Shown: positions 1 through 5,625 of the stretch, in pieces
How the letters are laid out: every line of letters starts with the position of its first letter
How positions within the stretch are numbered: position 1 is the stretch's first letter
NCBI GenBank assembly: GCA_030830425.1
Contig: JAURND010000022.1
Location: forward strand, 1-6,192
Source: Gammaproteobacteria bacterium
GTDB taxonomy: Bacteria; Pseudomonadota; Gammaproteobacteria; JAURND01
Length of the DNA stretch: 6,192 nt
Direction of reading: 5' to 3'
Position numbers and translations under genes: made by a program
The notes under the pieces: generated by a model
Told to the model about the DNA's origin: nothing
Seen by the model: only the letters and a program-made list of their open reading frames with translations
Database searches by the model: none

Positions 1-72
1 CAGTATAAACTGTTTGAATTTAAGGGGGCAGCAAAACACTTCCCCCTTAAAAAACCCCATGGTTTTGTCTCA
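1..72 (+). repeat. Left arm of a long inverted repeat flanking dotD
   Basis: This segment matches the reverse complement of 898-969. Positions 13-72 and 957-898 agree at 59 of 60 bases; the one difference is A at 59 against a C in the other copy. Positions 1-12 agree at 9 of 12. The window starts inside the arm, so its true left end is unseen. Within the arm, 19-28 (TTTAAGGGGG) and 42-51 (CCCCCTTAAA) form a perfect 10-bp stem around a 13-nt loop, so each arm is itself a hairpin. No ORF or transposase is linked to it. It may be a dispersed intergenic repeat or a MITE-like element; this cannot be decided from one window. Confidence 0.9.
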
Positions 73-107
73 ACCTGAAGGTGAGAAAGACAGTACCTTC
101 AGGTTGA
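70..107. repeat. Perfect 13-bp hairpin between the repeat arm and dotD
   Basis: Positions 70-82 (TCAACCTGAAGGT) and 95-107 (ACCTTCAGGTTGA) are exact reverse complements around a 12-nt loop. The hairpin follows directly on the left repeat arm. It has no counterpart at the same place in the right copy, which instead uses a related TGAAAGTGAGA motif. No T-run follows on either strand, so it is not a typical intrinsic terminator. In a transcript coming from the left it would form a stable 5' structure about 100 nt before the dotD start. Confidence 0.8.
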
Positions 108-124
108 ATGTGTATACAACGTCC

Positions 125-178
125 TGCGACTTGTTTGCCGGATACAGTTTTTCCCCTAAATGCCGCGAATAAGTCGCA
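125..178. promoter_or_regulatory. Inverted repeat in the dotD leader
   Basis: TGCGACTT (125-132) and AAGTCGCA (171-178) are exact reverse complements separated by 38 nt, in the leader just before the dotD ribosome binding site. They could close a leader stem or be spaced operator half-sites. I see no convincing -35/-10 pair here. The function is unknown, and an 8-bp match at this spacing could be chance. Confidence 0.3.
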
Positions 179-195
179 AGATGTAAGCGTTACTC

Positions 196-200
196 AGGAT
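196..200 (+). promoter_or_regulatory. Ribosome binding site of dotD
   Basis: AGGAT lies 6 nt before the ATG at 207. This favours 207 over the in-frame ATG at 108, which has no such site and would bury the lipoprotein signal peptide inside the protein. Confidence 0.7.
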
Positions 201-206
201 ATAGAT

Positions 207-719
207 ATGAAACGTCAACTCATTATACTAACTCTCTTATGTTTAACGTTGAGTGCATGTGCATCCAAAGTCAATGATGGCATGATCCGCTACACTGAAT
301 CTTCAGGCGCTACTGGTGATTATTCGGTCGATAAGGGTGTGCAAAAAGCGCAATTAAAACTTGCAGAAGTCGCGATTTCTACCAGTGAATCGCTCAATCA
401 ACTGGCTGCTATTGAAAAAGTGTCTTCCCCTAAGGCTAAATTAGGGCAACCCATTGATGCAGATCGCATGGGATTGGGTGGTTTATCATCGGTAGATTGG
501 ACAGGCCCTGTTGAACCATTGGTATTAAAGCTGGCCAATGCCGCTAATTACAAATTTCGTGCGGTAGGAAAAAAACCGACTATTCCGGTATTAGTGGCTG
601 TTTATGCGGCTAACATGCCATTGGCCGATATTTTACGAGATGTCAATTTACAAGCGGGCAAAAAAGCAGATATCGTCGTCTATCCTAAAAATCGCTTAAT
701 TGAATTACGTTATCGCTAA
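207..719 (+). CDS. dotD: Dot/Icm type IVB secretion lipoprotein DotD
   Basis: The 170-residue protein is recognised as DotD, the small outer-membrane lipoprotein of the Dot/Icm secretion core. In Legionella, DotD and DotC are needed to place DotH in the outer membrane. The N-terminus is a lipoprotein signal: a basic MKRQ, a hydrophobic stretch (residues 5-16) and a lipobox LSAC with the acylated Cys at 18. Alanine at +2 fits outer-membrane sorting. A Ser/Thr- and Ala-rich linker follows, then an alpha/beta domain from about residue 93 to the end, in the region where Legionella DotD has its secretin-N0-like fold. The length matches the family (Legionella DotD about 163 aa). An upstream in-frame ATG at 108 is rejected because the signal peptide would no longer be N-terminal. 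dotC and dotB, which follow dotD in Legionella and Coxiella, are not downstream here. The gene sits between two inverted repeat arms. Confidence 0.9.
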   Translation: MKRQLIILTLLCLTLSACASKVNDGMIRYTESSGATGDYSVDKGVQKAQLKLAEVAISTSESLNQLAAIEKVSSPKAKLGQPIDADRMGLGGLSSVDWTGPVEPLVLKLANAANYKFRAVGKKPTIPVLVAVYAANMPLADILRDVNLQAGKKADIVVYPKNRLIELRYR

Positions 720-729
720 GATGATCATC

Positions 730-769
730 GCAGTTCCCGCCAAAAATGCGGAACTTGCTTCCTTGTTTT
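730..769 (+). terminator. Possible weak intrinsic terminator of dotD
   Basis: GTTCCCGC (733-740) pairs with GCGGAAC (748-754) with one bulged C. The outer pairs 730-732/755-758 extend the stem past a second bulge, and the T-rich stretch 759-769 follows. The hairpin starts about 10 nt after the dotD stop. The bulges and the interrupted T-run make it a weak candidate. Confidence 0.4.
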
Positions 770-870
770 AATGTATCACTTGTTTTTTTGTAACTATTCA
801 CCACCACACAAAAACTGGCATAAACGGTCAGATTTTAGTCAAGTTTGGTGAAAAAAATAGCCGAAAAAGC

Positions 871-1034
871 GCAGTATATACTCGTTCTCCCTGAAAGTGA
901 GACAAAACCAGGGGGTTTTTTAAGGGGGAAGTGTTTTGCTGCCCCCTTAAATTCAAATAGATGATACTGCTCGTATCAAAAAAGCAGACACATAAAGATT
1001 CTCACTTTCAAGTGCGAGCAGTATAGATTCTCAC
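871..1034. repeat. Nested palindromic repeat cluster around the right arm
   Basis: Several short repeats surround the right arm. TGAAAGTGAGA (892-902) and TCTCACTTTCA (1000-1010) are exact reverse complements and enclose it. ATACTGCTCG (964-973) and CGAGCAGTAT (1015-1024) form a second perfect inverted pair. AGATTCTCAC occurs twice in direct orientation (996-1005, 1025-1034). CAGTATA occurs at 872-878 and 1019-1025, and again at 1-7 at the start of the left arm. The pattern suggests repeats inserted into repeats, or remnants of one element with CAGTATA near its ends. Confidence 0.65.
898..969 (-). repeat. Right arm of the long inverted repeat flanking dotD
   Basis: This is the reverse complement of the left arm (1-72), 59/60 identical over 898-957. 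It contains the same 10-bp stem (919-928 / 942-951) around a 13-nt loop. With the left arm it encloses about 825 bp holding only dotD and its leader and trailer. Near-identity in non-coding DNA suggests recent duplication or ongoing gene conversion. Confidence 0.9.
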
Positions 1035-1106
1035 ATTAAAATCTAGCATAATTGAGGTTTATTCATTAACTATTGATACAGTCTAACTTACAGCGCGAAA
1101 GAATAC

Positions 1107-2465
1107 ATGATCCAGCAGAAATTGTACATCAAGACTTATGGTTGTCAGATGAATGCATATGACTCAACCAAGATGGCAGATATCTTGAGAGCCCATATGC
1201 AGGTTACGCTGACAGATATTCCTGAAGAGGCCGACATATTGCTGATGAATACTTGTTCTGTGCGCGAAAAAGCGCAAGAAAAAGTATTTTCAGATTTAGG
1301 GCGCTGGCGTCCTTTGAAAATTCGAAACCCTAACGTGATTATTGGCGTGGGTGGATGCGTGGCCAGTCAAGAAGGTGAATCGATTTTAAAGCGAGCCCCT
1401 TATGTAGATCTAATTTTTGGTCCTCAGACTTTACATCGACTACCTGAAATGATTGCGGCGCGTCATGCAACTCAACAATCCGTAGTCGATGTTTCTTTTC
1501 CTGAGATTGAAAAATTTGATCGATTGCCGGATCCTAAAGCAGAAGGCATGACTGCTTTTGTTTCTATCATGGAAGGTTGCAGTAAATATTGTAGTTTTTG
1601 TGTTGTTCCTTACACGCGTGGAGAAGAAATTAGTCGCCCATTTGATGATGTGATTTTTGAGATCGCAAAGTTAGCAGAGCAGGGCGTGCGTGAAGTGACC
1701 TTATTAGGACAGAATGTCAATGATTATCGAGGGCTCCGTCATAATGGCGAGTTCGCTGATTTGGCGCTGTTAATTCGTTACGTGGATGTGATCGAAGGTA
1801 TTGAACGCATTCGTTTTACGACTTCACACCCATTGGCTTTTTCTGAGGCGCTCATTGAAGTCTTTGCAGATGTCCCTAAATTAGCCAATCATTTGCATTT
1901 ACCGGTACAAAGCGGATCTGACACGATTTTAGCTGCCATGAAGCGGGGTTACACTGTTTTAGAATTTAAATCCAAAATTCGAAAGCTACGTAAAATACGT
2001 CCTGATATTAGCTTAACCTCAGATTTTATTGTCGGTTTTCCTGGAGAACAGGAAAAAGATTTTCAAGCCACTATGGATCTCATTTATGAGATCGGATTTG
2101 ACCATTCGTTTAGCTTTTTATACAGTAAACGCCCCGGTACACCGGCAGCACAATTGCCCGATGATGTGCCGCTTGACGTTAAAAAACAGCGACTGGCGAT
2201 TTTACAAAATCGACTAACCTTACAAGGTAATCAAATTAGCGATCGCATGTTAGGTACCATTCAACCAGTATTGATCGAAGGTCCTGCTGCCAAATATCCA
2301 AAGACGCAGATTTGTGGACGTACGGATAATAATCGTGTCGTCAATATCGAAATAGCACCAAATCAAATAGTGCCCAGTATTGGCAGTTTGGTGAATGCGA
2401 AAATTACCGCCTCTTTTTCTAAGTCGCTCAAAGGGGTAATGTCAGCAATTCCCACTACTCTTTAA
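1107..2465 (+). CDS. miaB: tRNA-2-methylthio-N6-dimethylallyladenosine synthase MiaB
   Basis: MiaB is a radical-SAM methylthiotransferase that adds the 2-methylthio group to isopentenyl-adenosine 37 in tRNAs reading UNN codons. The 452-residue protein has the full three-part layout. The N-terminal UPF0004 domain has cysteines 13 (YGCQMN), 50 (NTCSVRE) and 84 (GGCVAS), which bind the auxiliary iron-sulfur cluster. The radical-SAM domain has the CX3CX2C motif at 158, 162 and 165 (GCSKYCSFC). The C-terminal TRAM domain runs from about residue 380 to 445. Length is close to E. coli MiaB (474 aa). The start ATG has only a modest purine-rich GAAAGAA upstream. In many gammaproteobacteria miaB is followed by phoH (ybeZ), ybeY and a corC-type gene; here tdh follows. 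The stop codon overlaps one copy of a 30-bp direct repeat. Confidence 0.96.
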   Translation: MIQQKLYIKTYGCQMNAYDSTKMADILRAHMQVTLTDIPEEADILLMNTCSVREKAQEKVFSDLGRWRPLKIRNPNVIIGVGGCVASQEGESILKRAPYVDLIFGPQTLHRLPEMIAARHATQQSVVDVSFPEIEKFDRLPDPKAEGMTAFVSIMEGCSKYCSFCVVPYTRGEEISRPFDDVIFEIAKLAEQGVREVTLLGQNVNDYRGLRHNGEFADLALLIRYVDVIEGIERIRFTTSHPLAFSEALIEVFADVPKLANHLHLPVQSGSDTILAAMKRGYTVLEFKSKIRKLRKIRPDISLTSDFIVGFPGEQEKDFQATMDLIYEIGFDHSFSFLYSKRPGTPAAQLPDDVPLDVKKQRLAILQNRLTLQGNQISDRMLGTIQPVLIEGPAAKYPKTQICGRTDNNRVVNIEIAPNQIVPSIGSLVNAKITASFSKSLKGVMSAIPTTL

Positions 2466-2489
2466 AGTGATTAAAATAAAGGCTTCCTT
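2460..2489 (+). repeat. 30-bp direct repeat, copy 1 (miaB stop)
   Basis: This 30-bp segment covers the last codon and stop of miaB and the following bases. It matches 4462-4491 in the same orientation at 26 of 30 positions without gaps. The two conserved blocks are CTTTAAAGTG and AAGGCTTCCTT; the four differences lie between them. Both blocks contain small palindromes (CTTTAAAG; AAGG-CTT-CCTT). The two copies enclose tdh and nudC. Confidence 0.6.
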
Positions 2490-2544
2490 TTAGAGGCGCT
2501 GGGCGTTGCTACATTTTTTATGACAATCTGAATAGGATTCTTTA

Positions 2545-3567
2545 ATGAAAGCACTTTGTAAATTAAAAGCAGAACCAGGTCTTTGGATGAGTGATATACC
2601 CATGCCAGAGATAGACCGTAATGATGTATTGATTAAAATTCACAAGACTGCCATTTGTGGTACCGATGTGCATATTTATCAATGGGATCATTGGGCGCAA
2701 TCGACGATTCCAGTTCCGATGGCTATCGGACATGAGTTTGTGGGTGAAATTGTTGAAATAGGGATGGCGGTGACGGGTTTAAAAATAGGCGATCGTGTAT
2801 CAGGAGAAGGGCATATCACTTGTGGACATTGCCGACAATGTCGAGCAGGTAAACGTCATCTATGTCGAAACACAGAAGGCATTGGTGTGAATCGTCCTGG
2901 ATGTTTTGCAGAATATTTGCGTTTACCCGCCGTGAATGTTTTTAAATTATCAGCTGCTATTTCTGATGATATCGCTTCTTTTCTCGACCCGCTAGGTAAT
3001 GCTGTGCATACAGCGCTTTCATTTGATTTAGTTGGTGAAGATGTCTTGATTACCGGCGCAGGTCCTATTGGTATTATGGCAGCCGTTGTGGCTAAACATG
3101 TAGGTGCACGTTTTGTTGTCATCTCAGATATAAACCCTTATCGATTAGCATTAGCTGAAAAAATGGGCGTGACCAAAGCGGTTAATGTCACCCAAGAATC
3201 ACTCTCAACTGTGATGGCTCAAGTGGGGATGCAAGAAGGATTTGATGTGGGTTTAGAGATGTCCGGAAATGGTAAGGCTTTTGGAGATATGTTGACCGCG
3301 ATGAATCATGGTGGCCGCGTCGCTACTTTGGGAATTCCACCAGAACCGATTACCATTGACTGGAATCTGGTCATTTTTAAAGGCTTGTTGTTGAAGGGTG
3401 TTTATGGAAGAGAGATGTTTGAAACTTGGTATAAAATGGCCAGCTTATTGCAAAGTGGCCTGAATATTGCACCTATCATCACACATCATTTTCCAGCAGA
3501 TCAATTTGAGGAAGCTTTTTCAGTCATGCGTTCTGGTAATTCAGGAAAGGTGATTTTGAATTGGTAG
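2545..3567 (+). CDS. tdh: L-threonine 3-dehydrogenase
   Basis: Tdh oxidises L-threonine with NAD+ to 2-amino-3-ketobutyrate, normally cleaved by Kbl to glycine and acetyl-CoA. The 340-residue protein follows E. coli Tdh (341 aa) closely from end to end. It is a zinc medium-chain dehydrogenase: catalytic zinc ligands Cys38 (TAICGTDVH) and His63-Glu64 (GHE), and structural-zinc cysteines 93, 96, 99 and 107. The Rossmann fingerprint GAGPIG lies at 171-176, and the family segment [12 protein letters not shown] is near residue 290. TAGGA at 2533-2537, 7 nt before the ATG, is a good ribosome binding site. A kbl gene, which forms an operon with tdh in E. coli, is absent on both sides. Without Kbl nearby, the product must go to a distant Kbl or decay to aminoacetone. 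Nothing suggests decay of the reading frame. Confidence 0.95.
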   Translation: MKALCKLKAEPGLWMSDIPMPEIDRNDVLIKIHKTAICGTDVHIYQWDHWAQSTIPVPMAIGHEFVGEIVEIGMAVTGLKIGDRVSGEGHITCGHCRQCRAGKRHLCRNTEGIGVNRPGCFAEYLRLPAVNVFKLSAAISDDIASFLDPLGNAVHTALSFDLVGEDVLITGAGPIGIMAAVVAKHVGARFVVISDINPYRLALAEKMGVTKAVNVTQESLSTVMAQVGMQEGFDVGLEMSGNGKAFGDMLTAMNHGGRVATLGIPPEPITIDWNLVIFKGLLLKGVYGREMFETWYKMASLLQSGLNIAPIITHHFPADQFEEAFSVMRSGNSGKVILNW

Positions 3568-3636
3568 CTTAGCAAAATTTTCTACCCATTTTGAGGAGAA
3601 GAGTCTTGTAGTGTGCATAAGAGGGGCTAAACCCGC

Positions 3637-4479
3637 TTACTGGTTAGCAACAAACGCATCAATCATCCGTCGCGATAAACTCAACGGGTTTGGGAAAGAG
3701 GGTAAATTATCTACACTAAACCATGCAGCATCTTCAATTTCAATCGGATCTCTATCGATTTCTCCAGCTTCATATTCCGCAAAAAAACCAATCATCAAGT
3801 TATCAGGAAATGGCCAAGGTTGAGAGCCAAAATATTGTAAATTCTTGATAGTGATACCGACCTCTTCATAGACTTCTCGGTGGGCTGTTTGTTCTAAAGT
3901 TTCTCCTTGCTCTACAAAACCTGCAAGTATACTGTAAATGCCATCTGGAAAATGATGAGAACGTGCCATCAAAATTTGATTGTTTTTATGTACCAACACT
4001 AATACGGCAGGAGAAATGCGAGGAAATAGCATCTTGTTGCAATGGTTACACCATTTGGCCGGCTCTTTTTTGTGATGAATCATCGGATTGCCACAATAAC
4101 CACAAAATTGGCTCATTTTATCCCAAAATAATCGCTGTTTAGCTCGACTGGCCATGCACCATAATAATTCGTTCTGAAAAATTGAAGTGAGTTTTAGCGC
4201 ATGAAAAGCGATATTTTTCAGAGGCCAATTGATTTCTCTATGAATTTTTTCATGGATTTCCAGGGCATAACAGGGGGTTTCTTCATAAGTGCCTAAATAG
4301 AGGGGTGTTTGTGCGGATGAAATAAAAAAGAGATTTGTGAACTTTGGCAAACATAATTGATGATCAATGGTTTGCAGTAGCATATCATCTTGTTTGAAAA
4401 TGAACCAAAACGCAGGTGCTGCTGCAATATGGTCATTAGAATCAGAGCAATTTTCACTGTGCTTTAAAGTGCTTAACAC
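3637..4479 (-). CDS. nudC: NAD+/NADH pyrophosphatase NudC (Nudix, RNA deNADding)
   Basis: NudC hydrolyses NAD(H) to NMN(H) and AMP and, in E. coli, removes NAD caps from RNA. With the GTG start at 4479 the protein has 280 residues (E. coli NudC 257). A variable N-terminal domain is followed by a four-cysteine zinc ribbon (Cys126, 129, 144, 147; CGYCGN and WCNHC). The complete Nudix box GX5EX7REUXEEXGU begins at about residue 187 (GFVEQGE...REVYEEVGI). The NADH-specific motif SQPWPFP is at 219-225 and separates NudC from other Nudix enzymes. The frame stays open to an ATG at 4536, but that codon has no ribosome binding site. The GTG has AAGGAAG 5 nt upstream, so the short form is preferred. 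It is the last gene of the minus-strand run icmP-galU-nudC, and it converges on tdh with a 69-bp gap without a clear terminator. Confidence 0.93.
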   Translation of the reverse strand: MLSTLKHSENCSDSNDHIAAAPAFWFIFKQDDMLLQTIDHQLCLPKFTNLFFISSAQTPLYLGTYEETPCYALEIHEKIHREINWPLKNIAFHALKLTSIFQNELLWCMASRAKQRLFWDKMSQFCGYCGNPMIHHKKEPAKWCNHCNKMLFPRISPAVLVLVHKNNQILMARSHHFPDGIYSILAGFVEQGETLEQTAHREVYEEVGITIKNLQYFGSQPWPFPDNLMIGFFAEYEAGEIDRDPIEIEDAAWFSVDNLPSFPNPLSLSRRMIDAFVANQ

Positions 4480-4491
4480 TAAGGCTTCCTT
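4462..4491 (+). repeat. 30-bp direct repeat, copy 2 (nudC start)
   Basis: This is the second copy of the repeat at 2460-2489, 26/30 identical. Read on the minus strand it contains the nudC ribosome binding site AAGGAAG, the GTG start and the first codons. In copy 1 the same register reads ATT instead of GTG. Copy 1 may therefore be a fragment duplicated from the nudC start region, or both may be a shared dispersed site. Confidence 0.6.
4485..4491 (-). promoter_or_regulatory. Ribosome binding site of nudC, fixing a GTG start
   Basis: On the minus strand AAGGAAG lies 5 nt before the GTG at 4479-4477. It is the strongest Shine-Dalgarno-like match near any candidate start of this frame and decides the start in favour of GTG over the ATG at 4536. 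Confidence 0.65.
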
Positions 4492-4500
4492 GTGAAATTT

Positions 4501-4577
4501 TTTCGTAGAAATCACCCTCATTGCTGGCAACCGCATGCTGGATTACGAAAGGGGAGACGGCGCTTCTCTCCCTTCGT
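4501..4577. repeat. Overlapping palindromes between galU and nudC
   Basis: Two inverted repeats share one strand segment. 4545-4557 pairs with 4565-4577 in a 13-position stem with one A/C mismatch and one G/T wobble (ACGAAAGGGGAGA against TCTCTCCCTTCGT). TTTCGTA (4501-4507) is the exact reverse complement of TACGAAA (4544-4550), so the two stems compete. TGCTGG is repeated at 4522-4527 and 4536-4541. The spacer 4480-4656 has no other gene. The form suggests a REP-like element or a leader structure for nudC. No T-run follows the stem in the minus direction, so it is not a standard terminator. Confidence 0.5.
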
Positions 4578-4656
4578 CGCAAGCGTGAACTTATTCAAGC
4601 AACGCGTTAAAACCAGGAAGCAAATTCGGCATTTTGAGCAAGAATTGCTGTTAGCA

Positions 4657-5571
4657 TCAATCGCAAAGTTTTTTTTCATGTAAGAGATGATATAAGTAAG
4701 CTTTAAATTCTTCGCCTAATTCAGGATGTTTGAGCGCCTGCTCAATGGTTGCTTGCAGATAACCTAATTTACTACCACAGTCATATCGCTTACCTTGTAG
4801 GCGGTAAGTGTATACCGATTCCTCACAGAGCAGTCTGGAAATCGCATCCGTCAATTGAATTTCCCCACGCGTATCCATTTGCGTGCTTTCTAGCATATCA
4901 AAAATACGCGGCGTTAAAATATATCGCCCCACAACGGCTAGATTAGAAGGCGCATCTGCCGGTAAAGGTTTTTCAATAATATGGCTGATTTTTCCAGAAA
5001 TTTTATTTTCAGGAGAGATGTCAACAATCCCATATTTTTTAGATTCCTCGATGGCGATAGGCTCTATAGCGATGATGCTAGCGGTGCAGCCATGTGTATT
5101 ATAGTGCGACAACATGCCCTTTAAGCAGCTTTTAGCAGGGTCTTCAATTAAATCATCTGCAAGGAGTACTGCAAAAGGTTCGTTAGATACTAAGGGTTTT
5201 GCGCAAAGAATCGCATGCCCTAAACCAAGAGGATGCGTTTGTCTCACATAAGCACAAGAGACGCCTGCAGGGATAATGTTTCTGATAATATCGAGTAAAT
5301 CATGACGACCTTGCTCTGTTAGCTTGGCTTCTAACTCATAATTCGAATCGAAATGATCTTCGATAGAGCGCTTGCTGGAACTGGTCACAAAAATGAGTTC
5401 AGTGATGCCAGCCATCATGGCTTCTTCTACCGCATATTGGATTAAGGGTTTATCTACAATGGGTAGCATTTCTTTAGGATTTGCCTTGGTTGCGGGTAAA
5501 AAACGAGTACCCATACCAGCGACGGGAAAAACTGCTTTTTTGATGGGGGAGTGAGCAGGGCCAAGCGACAT
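4657..5571 (-). CDS. galU: UTP-glucose-1-phosphate uridylyltransferase GalU
   Basis: GalU makes UDP-glucose from UTP and glucose-1-phosphate, the donor for lipopolysaccharide core and other envelope sugars. The 304-residue protein (E. coli GalU 302) carries the nucleotidyltransferase signature near the N-terminus: GMGTRFLPATK (about residues 19-29), then PKEMLP and DKPLIQY. Further GalU-type segments are GLGHAILCAKP, the acidic LLADD, IIEKP, SNLAVVGRY, GEIQLTDAI and CGSKLGY. The chosen ATG at 5571 has AGGA 10 nt upstream (5585-5582) and gives the usual family length. An in-frame TTG at 5598 would add nine residues. The gene starts 54 nt after the icmP stop on the same strand and may be co-transcribed with it. 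This is not the standard gene after icmP. Confidence 0.95.
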   Translation of the reverse strand: MSLGPAHSPIKKAVFPVAGMGTRFLPATKANPKEMLPIVDKPLIQYAVEEAMMAGITELIFVTSSSKRSIEDHFDSNYELEAKLTEQGRHDLLDIIRNIIPAGVSCAYVRQTHPLGLGHAILCAKPLVSNEPFAVLLADDLIEDPAKSCLKGMLSHYNTHGCTASIIAIEPIAIEESKKYGIVDISPENKISGKISHIIEKPLPADAPSNLAVVGRYILTPRIFDMLESTQMDTRGEIQLTDAISRLLCEESVYTYRLQGKRYDCGSKLGYLQATIEQALKHPELGEEFKAYLYHLLHEKKLCD

Positions 5572-5581
5572 AGGGGGATAA

Positions 5582-5585
5582 TCCT
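5582..5585 (-). promoter_or_regulatory. Probable ribosome binding site of galU
   Basis: On the minus strand AGGA precedes the ATG at 5571 by 10 nt, slightly longer than ideal. No comparable site stands before the alternative TTG at 5598, which supports the ATG. Confidence 0.5.
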
Positions 5586-5598
5586 GATGATTAATCAA

Positions 5599-5617
5599 TA
5601 AGGGGAAGTTGTTTTGC
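5599..5617. repeat. Degenerate fragment resembling the dotD-flanking repeat
   Basis: The 19 bases TAAGGGGAAGTTGTTTTGC match TAAGGGGGAAGTGTTTTGC at 921-939 of the right repeat arm, allowing one G deletion and one T insertion. The opposite C-rich arm of the hairpin is missing. It lies in the short gap between the icmP stop and the galU start. It may be a relic of the same repeat family; the match is short and gapped, so chance is not excluded. Confidence 0.35.
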
Positions 5618-5625
5618 GCTCATGT

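Larger units (their letters stand above)
720..1106. other. Gene-free, palindrome-rich spacer between dotD and miaB
   Basis: No coding region is supported in these 387 bases. In order it holds the possible dotD terminator, an AT-rich stretch with a weak 7-bp inverted pair (TTCACCA 797-803 / TGGTGAA 846-852), a 10-bp palindrome AGTATATACT (873-882), the right arm of the dotD-flanking repeat, a set of nested short repeats to about 1034, and the miaB leader. The only promoter hint for miaB is CATAAT at 1047-1052, without a good -35 partner. Confidence 0.75.

Noticed and set aside
108..206. N-terminal extension of dotD from the ATG at 108
   Set aside because: It places 33 non-conserved residues before the lipoprotein signal peptide, which would not then be recognised. 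The ATG at 207 has a good ribosome binding site.
1024..1052. miaB promoter with CATAAT at 1047-1052
   Set aside because: The -10-like hexamer is fair, but the base pairs at -35 distance (TAGATT) match poorly, so it is only mentioned in the spacer description.
3568..3636. GAGGAG at 3593-3598 as a ribosome binding site for a gene after tdh
   Set aside because: No start codon with a meaningful frame follows; the only open frame is antisense within nudC.
4480..4536. Longer nudC start at the ATG at 4536
   Set aside because: It has no ribosome binding site, and the added 19 residues run through the palindromic spacer. The GTG at 4479 has AAGGAAG at good spacing.
4637..4649. AGCAA-GAA-TTGCT hairpin as a galU terminator
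   Set aside because: The stem is only 5 bp, and no T-run follows in the minus direction.
4492..4683. Possible 63-aa Arg/His-rich protein on the + strand
   Set aside because: It lies over the palindromic spacer and the galU 3' end, has no ribosome binding site, and its basic composition reflects the palindromes rather than a conserved protein.
5591..5623. Ten-codon mini-ORF on the minus strand between icmP and galU (MSAKQLPLID)
   Set aside because: It has a weak GAAGAG-type site upstream and could be a leader peptide or an icmO remnant, but it is too short to support either.
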